DNA from: Ceratodon purpureus
Taxonomy: Eukaryota; Streptophyta; Bryopsida; Pseudoditrichales; Ditrichaceae
Assembly: GCA_014871385.1 (NCBI GenBank)
Contig: CM026426.1
Span: 80,023,566-80,087,565 of the forward strand
Direction of reading: 5' to 3'
Length of the DNA stretch: 64,000 bases
Shown here: one piece after another, positions 13,921-25,103 of the stretch
How the letters are laid out: each line of letters begins with the position of its first letter
Numbering within the stretch: the stretch's first letter is position 1
Program-made: the position numbers and the translations under genes
The notes under the pieces: generated by a model
Seen by the model: only the letters and a program-made list of their open reading frames with translations
Database searches by the model: none
What the model was told of the DNA's origin: nothing

Positions 13921-15560
13921 AGGCATGTTAAAACCCTTTCCAAGACATATTAGAATTAATATTTGAGTATGAATGGAGGTTATCTTTATCTATATATGAA
14001 TACTAAAATTTTTCCTTTTACTTAGTATTATATGTCTAACTTTGACTTGGTAGCAAATAATTTCTAGTGTTTTTTTTTTTTTTTTTTTTTTTCCCCTTTA
14101 ATTTTGAATTGAAAATAAATATCAAATAAAAACATGTTGATTTCGATCGTAAAAATTACTATATTGGTGGAATAAAAATAATTGAATAGGATTATCATGT
14201 ACTTTCAAGTTCTAACCACACTCCAAGTTTTAGCCACATTTCAAATCTAAGCCACACTATTGTCACTACGCAATGTATGATGAATGAGAACTCTTCGAAT
14301 TTACAACAAAAGTAAATCAAAAAATTACAAAAGAGGCTTTTACCTCTCTGCTGGCAGAATGTGGGAAGTGAATCCACAGCCTGCCGGAGGCAGGCGCAAG
14401 GTGCCTGCTCCTACCAGCAGGATGTGTGAACTAGCCAACAATACACCATTGCCAATCTATTGCCCGACCTGTAGATTCCCTCAGAGATACTTAGGGCTAC
14501 TTGGCTAGGCAGCGAATGACGTTTAATTGTAAACAACAAGGTGTTGTGTAATATTGTTTATCTATTGATTGTTAGAATAGCTTGTATGGATGATAAAATA
14601 TCAAAAGTTGAGATCAAGTTAATGTCACCTGTTTGTGGAAGCAACTACTTAAGGGATCTACAACATTCAAATTTACAATTTTTTTTTCGAATTAAGGCTT
14701 TGTGTTGAGTTTGTAGCATGACTGTTACTAGCCCAGCCATGGTAATCAAGGAAACCCAGAGCGGTGGAAGAACTCGTAGTTAGAACAGAAACTGAGAGTA
14801 GGCAAAGAAGGACAGTGTTAGTTGTAGCAAGGAAGTAGGACAGCAGAGACAGTATAAACATGGGAACCGAGATGAACTTACACTCCTCATTTTTGGCCTT
14901 CGAGTCGAGTCTTAGTCTAGATGTCACCGTTTTGTAACTCCCTTGGTGCGCTTGGCCGCCAAGGTTACCTTTTATTATACGTCATCCAACTATAGAATTG
15001 CTCCAAAATTATTAGTAAACAAAATAGTCAAGTTATGATTTATTAACTAATAAACAATTCTAATCAATGGAGTCATTTTAAAAGTGGGATAAAGACAACA
15101 TAAGTTTCAAAAATTTTATATAGTTACAATTAACTAAAATATCCTCAACTTAGCATTGGTTATTCTAAATGTAGTCTAATAAAAAAAAATTCAAAACCTA
15201 CGTATTTCCATCCAAGCTACTTTTTCACTTGTAACGATAGATAAGATTAATTTGAATTTTAATTGAAAGACCACCAAAGTCTTCCACATCTATACGTCAA
15301 TTACATAATAGATGACAACATTAAGTATTTATAGAAAAATTCTCATTTGTCAGAAATATATTTAGCATGGCTGTTCAAACAGCCCGCAAAGCACCAAATT
15401 TCAATCTGGGTACCATAACTATTTTTTTTGAAATGTCTTACTAGGAACCAAATCTGATTCCCTCAAGGTCCTTGCTACGGCAGTCATTTATAAAAAAAAT
15501 TACAAATTACCTTCGCTCAAAGGATCTTCATAATATACAAAAGTTCTCATAAACTTCTTG
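13921..15560. other. Intergenic, no supported gene
   Basis: AT-rich sequence with a run of about 24 T at 14069-14092. At 14380-14430 there is a small GC-rich hairpin (CCTGCC GGA GGCAGG) followed by related CCTGCTCC...CAGCAGG sequence. ORFs of 60-84 codons at 14195-14927 overlap on opposite strands and carry nothing recognisable. Confidence 0.4.
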
Positions 15561-15579
15561 GTCTAGGATTGCCTACACT

Positions 15580-15840
15580 CTATACATCAAAATCCGGATG
15601 TGCCTCTAGAATGCGGGCATGGAGGTCAGCCCATCTGACCGTGAGTTTCCCGAATTTATCTTGGCATCTACGCAAATCACCTCGGACCTCATTTTTCGGC
15701 TTCTCATGAAGTCCTTTCAATCGTACAGCGGTGTCTCTTTCTTGACGGAGAGCTGCGGATGTCCTCTCCTCCTCCTGGAGGCTTCTTTCAAGAATCTGTA
15801 TGCGCTCTTCCAAGCCTCCTTTACTGCGTTGTCAAGGTGA
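15580..15840 (-). pseudogene. Coiled-coil exon remnant
   Basis: A minus-strand reading of about 77 residues is strongly helical and charged (LEERIQILERSLQEEERTS, then RQERDTAVRLKGLHEKPKNE) and ends HARILEAHPDFDV-stop. The reading starts at TTG, not ATG, so it is an internal or 3' exon and not a full gene. Its style resembles the coiled-coil C-terminus at 18.8-19.3 kb. I do not recognise the family. No partner exons are obvious nearby. Confidence 0.35.
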
Positions 15841-16780
15841 CAAAAACATAGAGATCTGCTTCATTTTCTACCTTTCTTCGAACTGCTTCCCGACATCTCC
15901 AATGTAGTGACAACGACTGGCGTGAGTTATAATGAGGGCACAAGGCACTCGTTAAATGGCAGAAGACACCAAAAATTGAGTTGTCTTTGTGCACGCTTTT
16001 AGGAGGGGTCTATGTACATAAGTAGGTGTTTAGCGATACAGAACTCTGTAAATTCATAACTTATTCATATAGAATGAGAAAAATATAATTTCACTTCCAT
16101 TCTCATATCTTAATATTTGCTAATATGTGGAAAAAAAACGATTTTCTCTTAAGTGTTCAAAAATAGGTGGTTGTACCTTGGATTCCACCTTCGATGCTTT
16201 CATTCATTTTTCCAGAGTAACAAATACATTCTGCCATTCCCATATGGTAGTTCAAGTAATCAAATAATTAAAGTATTGGTGTTAAAAAATTCGGAAGTTC
16301 ATGCCTTGCTTGATCAGAACATCCAGCTGCATAAGTTTGCTGAATCTTCCCTATGCAATACCAAGTAATACAATGCATTGTCAGCTTTCTTTAATGGCAT
16401 CTACTTCGTGCACCTTTTTTATTTTCTATCTAAAATGCAAGGGTCGCACCGTCACACCTTTTTATTTCATCTTTTTCAAGTGAATTAATGAAATTCATTG
16501 GAAGGGAAAGTTACACGCCCTCGTAAGAAGGTCGCACCTTCTTCATGCAACCCTTCATTGCCACCTTTTAAAATCAATCCGTCGTAAATATGGCATAATA
16601 GAAAATAAACCTTAAACAATGACAATTTTACAATGCTAGAAGGACAGAATCGTTTTTTTATATTCTCGATCATTGCATTGGGTGACTCCTCTGACAGGAG
16701 ACCCGACCGGGTACCACAATTACGGCGACTAGTGACTGGAAGTCCATTACTCTTGTGGAACGTGGATAATTGCATCCGTC
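15841..16780. other. Intergenic, no supported gene
   Basis: Mixed composition with several overlapping 60-96 codon ORFs on both strands, none with a motif. Nothing here can be supported as a gene. Confidence 0.4.
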
Positions 16781-16839
16781 ATCCCATCCAAAAAGCGGTT
16801 GCCTGCCACATGTCACGTCTTGAGACGCGCTAGTGGTGG

Positions 16840-17183
16840 GCCGTCTCAGCACTCGTTTCCTCTTCTTCCCCATTCCCTCCCCCCCCTCAACTCCGCATTC
16901 GACTCTTGGCGTGCCTCTCGTCAGTTCTCTTTGGAGCTTGCCGTGAGTTCTTCATCTGCTCTCCTTCTCTTGTCTACGTGCATGCTCTGTCATTTGTTTC
17001 CCTATATCTTCCACTCCCTTCCTTCCCCTCTTCTTCTCTTCTGTTTTGCGTAGCTTTTCTCCTTCCAATTCCCCTTTTCGTGGCATTATCGCTCTTGCTT
17101 ACTCCTCGCCCCACTCTCCTCGAACCCCTCTAGTTCTCCTTTCTCTCATTCTCGTTTCATGATCGCGGACACCACTTCTCGCC
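16840..17183 (+). promoter_or_regulatory. Pyrimidine-rich leader upstream of the 17.2-kb gene remnant
   Basis: About 300 bp of C/T-rich sequence (clusters of TCTTCTTCCCC, CCCTCCCCCCCCTC, TCTCCTTCTCTT) lead directly into the ATG at 17184. Long CT-rich leaders are common in plant promoters and 5' UTRs. Overlapping ORFs here (Ser/Leu/Phe-rich) are explained by the pyrimidine bias and are not called as genes. Confidence 0.35.
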
Positions 17184-18500
17184 ATGGCTGGCTCTCACGT
17201 AGCGGCCCAGGTCGCTACTCATGCAACCATCAAGTCGAGCTCGATTCATTGGACGAAGTTGGAGCAAGAGTGCAAGACGTGGGGGACACGGCCAGGCAAA
17301 GGTGAGTGGGCATCGACTGCTGGTCTCGCTGTTGTTTGGGCGGATGCTCCCCTCGACGTGTTGTCGAACAACGTGTTGCTCTAGCTCTCTTCCGCCCACA
17401 TTAACGACAGCGGCGATCGGAAGATCTTCAGTGGACTCGTGAACGGGATCCACTGTGACTTGGAGATGGAGGAGTACCTCCGAACTTGCTTCGCGTTCAA
17501 TTTCAAGGGCACCGTCAGCCACTTCCAACTGCGAGGCTTCACACCGGCCCCCGCCAGCAAGTTCCTTGCGACGCACCTCGCTGCGAAACCGTGGCCGTGG
17601 AACGTCAGTACTCAAAACCACTGTTCGTTGTTTGTAAATAGGTGTTTCCTTCTCTTAGAAAAGCCAGCGACAAATTTAGGGTTTCAGAGTTTAGTGATTG
17701 CATTGCAGGGTTTACGATTTAGAAGTGATTCGATCCTCTTTTGAATTCCTTTATTTTAACCACGCGGTCAGGTCGTACTTTTTGCAATTCGCAGTGGACG
17801 TGCTCTACAGCCTGAAGGTCGCTAAGTGATTGCAGTGCATTTTGTGGACCGTATTTGCACGCAAAGACATCGGAAGGGGCGAAAGCCGGTGCTTCATGCT
17901 CGTACTCGAGGCCGAGGGCGGTCTGAAGGTGAACTTAGGGGAGATCATGCGGCAGCACGTGACGTAGGAGTTGGAGTATTTGCTGATCCGGATCCGCCAT
18001 GAAGAGCATTGCATGACGCCCCTCTTTGGATTCCTCAGCGCCTTCATTCGCCAGGCGAGGGAATATAAGAGCACAAGGGCATGGCCGGTGCCCACCATTG
18101 CCGGTGCAACGCTGTGAACAAGACTTGGCGAGTGTCCCTCGAGCGGGCCAAGTCCCTTAGTCCCCACAATCGCCAACGCCACCCCAACAAGCCTCCCGAA
18201 GACCATCCTAAAGACTATTCGTGCAATCCCGGCCTTGTCCTCTCTTGCAAGTTGCTCTAGAACACGACGACACGAAGCGGGAACAACCGCCGCCGCCGAA
18301 AAGCCGGTCGTCCCTGCTGGAGCTTCGGCAGTCGTCTAGAAGCTGCCCGTTGATGCTGGAGCTTTTGCAGTCGCCTAGAGGCCGCCCGTCCCCGTTGGAG
18401 CTTTGGCAGTGCTAGTTTGAGCCCTACCTAAAGCAGATCCACTACCTCCGTATACGCCCGCAAAACGAGGAGGTCCTGTTGCGTGTGATACTGCCTCTCT
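17184..18500 (+). pseudogene. Multi-exon gene remnant of unknown family with several in-frame stops
   Basis: From an ATG at 17184 one frame runs through about 140 residues to 17603, with one in-frame TAG at 17382, ending near KFLATHLAAKPWPWN. After a likely intron, coding-like sequence resumes near 17790 (VDVLYSLKVAK) and continues through FGFLSAFIRQAREYKS to about 18070, with stops at the positions following KVAK and RQHVT. A further piece at 18285-18470 is a short tandem repeat at protein level (GASAVV, GAFAVA, GALAVL units, about 51 bp each), with a TAG inside the repeats. Most of these stops are one C-to-T change from CAG or CGA. I do not recognise the protein. GC content is well above the flanking DNA. 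Confidence 0.4.
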
Positions 18501-18839
18501 TGTGGACACCCCCCCCCCCCGGCCCACAGTAATAAAGTAAAGGTGAGGTTTCAGTCTTTCACATTTCCTTTGAAATTAATGCCATTCCCATCGTGAATTG
18601 GAATTTAGGCTACTCGTTCAAAACCGTGCTTGTTCTTGACATTTTTGTCCAGGTTGTTGCTCTGGGAGCAATCGTAGCAGAGGTCAAAGTACTTCAACCC
18701 GCGAGCACCACGATGGCACAAGGCATCCGCTCAGGCACTGAGTTTTCCGACCCCCCACATTTATGGACCAATAGTTGTGGTGTTGCACCTGCCGCCATTG
18801 CCCCTCTCGTCCATTTGGCGCAAGCTCCCGTTTAATCTA

Positions 18840-19266
18840 AGCGTTGTCACAAACGTGTGGACTAGGTGGAGGAGCGCGAGCGTGCACAAGAAGACGACAA
18901 GGTGGTCGCGCAAATCCTCCTGTGTATCACCAACTTTTTGGTGCAGGGCTTTGACGACCTGCGCGAGCGTGAAAAAGAACATGAAGACAACAAGTCAACC
19001 TCGCAAATTCTCCAGTATATCACTGACTATGTGGTGCAAAGCTTCGATGACCTGGACTGGTTACAACGCAAAAACCTGGGCAGACGCTTGCGGCTTGTGG
19101 AAGAGCGGGAAGAGGCTGAGTATCAATGGAAATACCACGAGCACAACCATTCCAATGCGCTCAAAGCTAAGTTGGAGACCTGCCGGAAGGAGTTGGCGGA
19201 TGCGCAGGATGTTCGCACCCAACTCGAGAACAAATTGGCAAAACTAGAAGACGAGGCAAAGACCTA
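18840..19266 (+). pseudogene. Coiled-coil C-terminal exon with an internal ~31-residue duplication
   Basis: An open frame with no ATG at its head encodes about 133 residues. The first half holds two copies of QIL..IT..(L/V)VQ(G/S)FDDL about 30 residues apart; the second half is a charged heptad-like helix (LETCRKELADAQDVRTQLEN) ending KLEDEAKT-stop. It likely belongs to the same remnant as 17.2-18.5 kb. The +1 frame also stays open but is the less helical shadow. Function unknown; a structural or transposon-accessory protein is possible. Confidence 0.4.
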
Positions 19267-19269
19267 GTT

Positions 19270-20165
19270 ACAAGGAAGATTTGAAGCTGAGATGGGAAAC
19301 TTCCAAACAAACCTAGACCTCTTGGTTTCTGAACCAAGCGGCGTAGGTCAAGACGTGGCGGTAACCCTGAACCATCAATCCCTCGTCTTTTGTTTCATGT
19401 TTCTGCCCTTGCTATTGTTTGCCGAGTTATAGATTTCCTATTTTAGTGACAAAAGCTACATTTGAACAGGCAAGTGCCTGCGGTCGGAGCCTGGATCCAG
19501 AGTCTACGAACCCTGAAGCATGAGCCCGTTAAAGTTCGGGAAGTTGTGCCGGGGGCCACAGTAGAGGACGCATTGGTGATGGACTCAGACTAGGACTACA
19601 AGGCGCCATTCCCCCAACTGCATGCCGCTGTTTTTCTTACTGCGTAATTCTCCCTAATTTTCACTGCATGTCCCTACCTAGAGAACTGTCTCAATCTCTA
19701 TTTTGCGTCGGCCGGGTTTTTGTTAGATACGATTGCGTCTGCATAAGACACTGTGCTTGGTGCCCTCGCAAAATGACTCATATCGTTGTATAAACCTAGC
19801 AAACTAAATGTGTCGTACAATGCAAAGTGAATCCGGAAGCAAATATGTAATACTTGCCATGTATGTTTAGTACTAATTTCCCGATTTTTGCTGACCCCTT
19901 GCCCTCGACATTCTTTTGTACTGACCGTTTCGTTGTTTGCTTGCCTGCTGCCGAAGCACATTGATATGTGCTGTAGGCTGCAGAATTGCATCAATATGTG
20001 CTTGAAGGCACGTTCTGGACAATCCAGAAATTGTAGTAACGGCTCATAGTGATGGACATACGAACATACAAATATGATCATCTGTTTCTGAAGCACACAA
20101 ACATGGTTTATGCCGTAACGTTGTGAATACCAGTAGTTCTCTTTCTAACTAGCATTTTAAAACTT
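19270..20165. other. Intergenic or intronic, no supported gene
   Basis: Unique-looking DNA of moderate GC. A short plus-strand stretch at 19465-19600 (QVPAVGAWIQSLRTLKHE, then stops) could continue the preceding remnant after an intron ending ACAG near 19471. The 132-codon minus ORF at 19698-20096 has no recognisable motif. Confidence 0.3.
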
Positions 20166-20169
20166 TTGT

Positions 20170-22107
20170 AGGGAGGAAGGATTGAGTGCCTCAATTGCAG
20201 GTGATGATCTTCAGTCTGCAGAAGGAGATGGACGTGATGCAAACATGACTAAGGAAGTTATGGAAGCGACTTCTGAAGTTAATTCACTTCAAAATGAGAT
20301 CCACTCCCTGGCTAGTTACCTTGAAAGAAAGGTATGGAAGTATATGCAACATTTGTGTGCGTGACAGTAGAAACCTGTAGCGTGATGTTTAATCTGCTTA
20401 TTACCTCTACATTCTACGGTTCTGAAATTCGATGTTGGATGGAGGCCATTCGATGTGAGACTGGAAAACCCTCACGTCATTCATTCAAGTCAAGTGTGGG
20501 TGGGAGTTGTTTCTAGTGGTCCCTCTGGACGACCTCTTAATTCTTCTTATCGAACTCCTGACTCCATTGAGTATAAGCTCAAGCTGGGAAACACAATCGG
20601 TATGGCTTGTTCGTGCAAAGCGAATATAATTGTCTCATTCTTCAGGATTTTAGAGAGGTAGAAGTGTTTATACGTTAGTTATTATTGTTGTTTTTTCACA
20701 TCTTTTATGGACCTTTAATTGCGCAGTAAGGAGCAGAATCCGGGACACTGTTATAACATACCTATGCCTGTTGTTTTGCAGTAAATTTTGCGCGCATTGT
20801 ACCTAACGGTCTCCTTGTCTTTTTTCCATCCTGTTATCTCCTCAATTCTTGCATTGAAGTTTTGCAGACGCTGGTGAGTAATTTGTTTAGTCTGCATTTT
20901 ACGCTTATTAGCTTGTGAGTAAGTTGCATTGTTTTCCTTTTCTTTTATTAGATTTTGGCTTTGTTTATAATCGTCTGGTAGAACAAAGGTTGATTTTGGA
21001 GAACTTTCTACGCAGACTTCTGGGCCAGCAGCCACAACAACTATGGTCTGGGAACGTATTTGTAGAAACAAGCAGCCTGTTGTTGAACCTAAAGAATCCG
21101 CTCTTTTCAACCAAGCTAATGAGGTCAGTATCGTCAATTTTTTAGATTGATGGAACTTTTTTTGCTTGGAATATCATGCCATGTACTATTGCTGCAATCT
21201 ACTGCTTGCTTGTGATGCTGTCAGCCTAGCTAAAGCAACAGGGCCTTCAATTTCTATTTGCGTCTGCCGTGATGTAGTAAATCAGCATGTACTCAGCAAG
21301 GGCTTTATTCATGTTCATTACATAATTCATTGCAGGATTTTGTTGCCAAAATCAACGACACCACCTCTGTAGGGGATTTTTTCTTTGCTCTTTGTCGAGG
21401 CAAGGTACTACCTTCCTTCATCGCTGTTCTTTTAATATCAATTGGACAATATATTGTGCTAGGCTTTAGTATATCTTTGCTCTTTGTCATTGATGTGGGT
21501 AGTTATCGACTTGATAAGCTTTTCACTTTTTCTTTCTTGATTTACCTGCTTCGCAGAGTTCTCTTGTATGCTATTACATAATATGTAAGCTCAGTGATGA
21601 TAACTAAATTGTTTGCTCGTGTAGGCCAGCGTTTTGTTGAGCTATGATGTTTGAGGGAGCGAATGAGCAGAAATACCAGCTACCAAAATCCGTTGCTATA
21701 GCCCGAGCTAAAGACAAACATCGTCCTGCCTTCAACTCTCAGTCATACCCACGTTAAATGAAAGAGTGAGTATTACTAACTCCATTGTCAATTATAGGAC
21801 TTCTTCAGTTTTTCTGCCGTGCAAAAAGTATTTCTCTAAATTGGCTATTTCCATTCAGGTGGAAAGTTTGCGACAGAGTGATCAAGAGTTGCAGCTTATA
21901 CTAGAAATGTACAAGAGACAGTCAACGGATCCAAGGTGTGTTAGAAGACCTTCGTACCATGGTGAAACTACGTGCATGGTTGATATCATCACATTTTCTT
22001 TGGCTTCATCTTTGTTTTCCACATCTTGTTGCAATTATGTTTTTAGATATCTGCTAGAGGAATACGTCCTATGTCTAATGTGTATGAAAGAATCTGAATG
22101 TAATTAG
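20170..22107 (+). pseudogene. Exon series of a coiled-coil protein, possibly HUB/BRE1-like, fragmentary
   Basis: Several short plus-strand blocks have consensus splice borders. One at about 20171-20331 begins after TTTGTAG, reads SASIAGDDLQSAEGDGRDAN then NSLQNEIHSLASYLERK, and ends at a GTATGG donor. One at about 21010-21123 ends ESALFNQANE at GTCAGT. One at 21336-21404 reads DFVAKINDTTSVGDFFFALCRGK. One at 21859-21936 reads VESLRQSDQELQLILEMYKR and ends at GTGTG. The ELQLILxMYKR phrase recalls plant HUB (BRE1-type H2B ubiquitin ligase) coiled coils, but this rests on memory of one motif. No RING finger is visible in the window. The 21.6-21.75 kb block has stops, so the gene is probably decayed. 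Confidence 0.3.
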
Positions 22108-22109
22108 TG

Positions 22110-22950
22110 TTGGCTGTACAGGTTGAGAAGGTGGCTTCCGTCGTTGTGAATGGCCACGAAAGTGATTAAATCAGTCACACGTATCTGGATTCTTTATTTG
22201 TAGAGAATAATTTTCGTTTCTTCATTACTCATAATTCAGTCATTGAAGTAGCTATTTGCCTCTAGGCGTGACACAATTGTTCTAGAGCATTGTTTAGGAA
22301 TTGTACCACTTTATATCAATATGTTGCAACCAAACAGGCTTCATATATGGGTTCCCGATATTGTTCGTAGTATGTCTTAGTTGTACATGAATTAAATCAC
22401 AAGAGTCTTGGAACATGAATTCATGCAGAAACAGTCTTCTAGATTATGACCTGGTCCTCAGATCTATGTCTAAGTCCGTTTACATCAAAAAAGTAGTACA
22501 ATCCCTCCTTCAAAAGTGATTGTGTGCCTTCTTATGACCTTCGGCTCTAATAACCCATCTTATGTAAAGTAAATTCAATCGGGAACACGAACTACATGTA
22601 AAACAATGTTTCGGTACACGTAAAAATCCTGTCCAAGCGAGCACTTCCTATCAAAGAAAACTCATTGTCCTGGGCATATGATTATCACCAACATTCGTTT
22701 GTTTGTTTGTTCGTCTCGCCCGTCCGTCCGTAACTGTCCGTCCATCGCCCCTAAACCAACAAACCCGACCCCGATGAAGCACCCGTCCTCGGGATTTGTT
22801 GCCCAAAATTAGTTTGGGCTCGAAACAGCTGCCCGAAACGGACGTGCAAATGGGCCAAGGGGTTTGGGCCACGGAAAACAGTGGTCCTCGATTTCGAACC
22901 CTAAACTAGGGAAACCCAAATCCACGATCCTCGAATTGTATTTTCGATCC
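22110..22950. other. Intergenic, no supported gene
   Basis: No coding signal. A GTTTGTTTGTTTGTTCG run with adjacent CCGTCCGTCCG lies at about 22695-22745; CCGTCCGT also occurs in the ends of the 45.0-48.2 kb element, but no inverted partner is seen here. Confidence 0.35.
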
Positions 22951-22951
22951 C

Positions 22952-23883
22952 TTAAGTCGCATACGGCCAAACATGCAAAAAGTATTCCATAAGGAGATAA
23001 GGTGGAAATCCCTCATCCGAAATTAGAAGACCTTCGAATAGATTGCCGTTCGTGGCTCTTCTATTATACAAACTAGACCTTCTTAGCACCCTCACGTTGT
23101 TCAAGTTTCCAGGCAATCTTACCAAAACATCATAGACTTGTTTTCTCTTGTTCACAATTGCTTGACAAGCAAGATTGTATCCATTAGTCTTGAAGTAGTA
23201 AAAGTCCTCTACAAAGTGTGCTAGTTTTGCAATGCTAAAATGCGTCCCATCAATGGCTCCAATCACTCCCGGTAAGTCACAGTATTGATTAAACTCTTCT
23301 ATGTTTATGAATGCGTGCTCACGATTTGGTCAGTGAATCTTGTTTTTGAAAGCCCCATTGATTGCATTGACAACTTTTCGCAACATCGTTGAAACTATAG
23401 ACTCACAATTCGCAAAAAAACTCCGAAACCACCAAAAATGACACACCTTGTACAAGCTTGTAGATTGCTGATGCTATAGGAACCCTAACAGGAATGGCCT
23501 TCCAGAATTTTGTATCTTGCTTATAAATTTATGGTTCTACTAATCGGAACAGGGACTCCTTTGTCAATCTAAGATTTGCAATTCACCCCAAGTCATCGTC
23601 CTCGGTGCATAGAAAGATAGAGAACCACGCCGTAGACCTTGGTTTAATCCGGAATCCCAATTCCTCATCCAATAGTGTGTCTACATTGCTCATGCAAAAG
23701 TCACGGAGAATAGAGGATACAATATGATCCATCTCCTAGACTGCATTGTGAACTTAGTGGAAAGGTGTAATCTCCATCAAATCTTCTCTTCTCTCTTGCT
23801 TTGGCAATTCCATGGTAAGGAGAATGTTTTGCAATAGCAAAATCAACGAAGGAGCCCACAACGTCCTCCAGATCTGTGATCAT
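22952..23883 (-). pseudogene. PIF/Harbinger transposase remnant (DDE_Tnp_4 type)
   Basis: The minus-strand ORF at 22952-23266 matches the nuclease core of HARBI1-like transposases: IGAIDGTHFSI (first Asp), then YYFKTNGYNLACQAIVNKR, then VRLPGNLNNVRVLRRSSLY, then ISDEGFPPYLLM. In active members the third block normally reads PGS.HD.RVLR; the Asp position here is Asn, so a catalytic residue appears lost. Upstream minus-strand sequence to 23883 includes weaker pieces (DLEDVVGSFVDFAIAKH). Plain DNA transposon, broken in several frames; terminal repeats were not found. Confidence 0.75.
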
Positions 23884-23889
23884 TGTGAG

Positions 23890-25100
23890 AATTCACATTG
23901 AGATCCAAGTTTGTGAGTGTCGCAACTTCCACGCCAAAGGGTAACAAAGCAATTGAAAAGTAGATCCATCACAACAGTCAAATTCTCACTTAAATTTCAT
24001 GGTCAGAGCGATTGTGTGTCGGTTGGTCCTCCTGTGGAAAATTGTGTATGAGCAAACAAGAACAAAATAAAACCCTAATTCTCATTCCAATGCACTTCCT
24101 TTCCAAACTACTTGAGATGACTCTTGGAATAACACTATGACATTGTGAAAACAAAGAGGATTGGTGTAGCACCTCATCACCTCCAAATTGTATGTGCTCT
24201 TGCAAATTCGAGAAAACAAAGCTCCACAACACCACTTAAAAGTACTCCCTTTTGTCTCTACAAGTTAGGAAAGGAATTTGATCATGTTGAATCTTAAAAT
24301 GGAAGTTTTAATGAAGCATTGAAGCTAACATAATTATTAAGGTGTAGAGATTCCTCGCCCAGCCCGTCAGCTTTCACGCTAATGCAACACTAGTAGTAGA
24401 AACTAGGTTTTCTTTAGAATAGAATATAGGTTTTCAAGATTGAATTTGCCAATTTTGATGTCCCAACGTTGATGGAAATACTGGTTTAATTGTTGGATGC
24501 AAATGCAATTTGATTCTCCGTGGTGACACAAAATGCTGTTCAGCGTTTTTTTTGCTTCATAAGGGAGGGTGAGCGAAAGGCACTTCCGGTTTCGCATTGA
24601 TTGCCAGAGTGTTGAGTTCTACTGTACTCTAAGGGTGATAATTGGCTCCAAAGAGAATATTACATGTGGGGTGGTGTCCACAGTGGAATTTAGGGGGGGG
24701 GGGAGGGTTTAGAATGGCGATTGTAACGTTTTCCTACAAGCTAAGTACTTGCGACAAACAACCTTCTAAGTGAGAAGATTTGACTCCATTGGTTTAAATA
24801 AGAGTGAAGATTTGGCTGCCTCGTTTTAATGAATCCTACAGATTTGGCTAACACACCACATGAAAAAAAGTATTGTTATACAACACAATACAAGTGAAAA
24901 GTTCAAACAATCAGACACCGGAGTTGAACCCCGCTTCGAAGAGTCTGCCCAACGCAGTGTTTGATCGCACCCACCCACACCAAGTTAGTAAAAATTATGG
25001 TAAAAATTTGCAATACTTCAGCACAGCAAGCTTGCAAAGTTTATGGAGACAAAAGAGCTCAATAAGCTCACAAGGCCGTTTCATGTCTCTCCCTCGCTTC
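23890..25100. other. Intergenic, repeat-flanking DNA
   Basis: Short ORFs only. A run of ten G interrupts the sequence near 24694-24703. The minus strand of 24905-24935 holds a GGGGTTCAACTCC phrase resembling a tRNA B-box but without a foldable tRNA around it. Confidence 0.35.
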
Positions 25101-25103
25101 TCT

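Noticed and set aside
17157-18206. Minus-strand ORFs of 133-154 codons opposite the 17-18 kb remnant
   Set aside because: They are antisense to the better-supported plus-strand reading, start without context and have no recognisable motif; high GC lowers stop frequency.
24900-24990. tRNA gene on the minus strand, suggested by GGGGTTCAACTCC
   Set aside because: No acceptor, D or anticodon stem could be paired around the B-box-like phrase.
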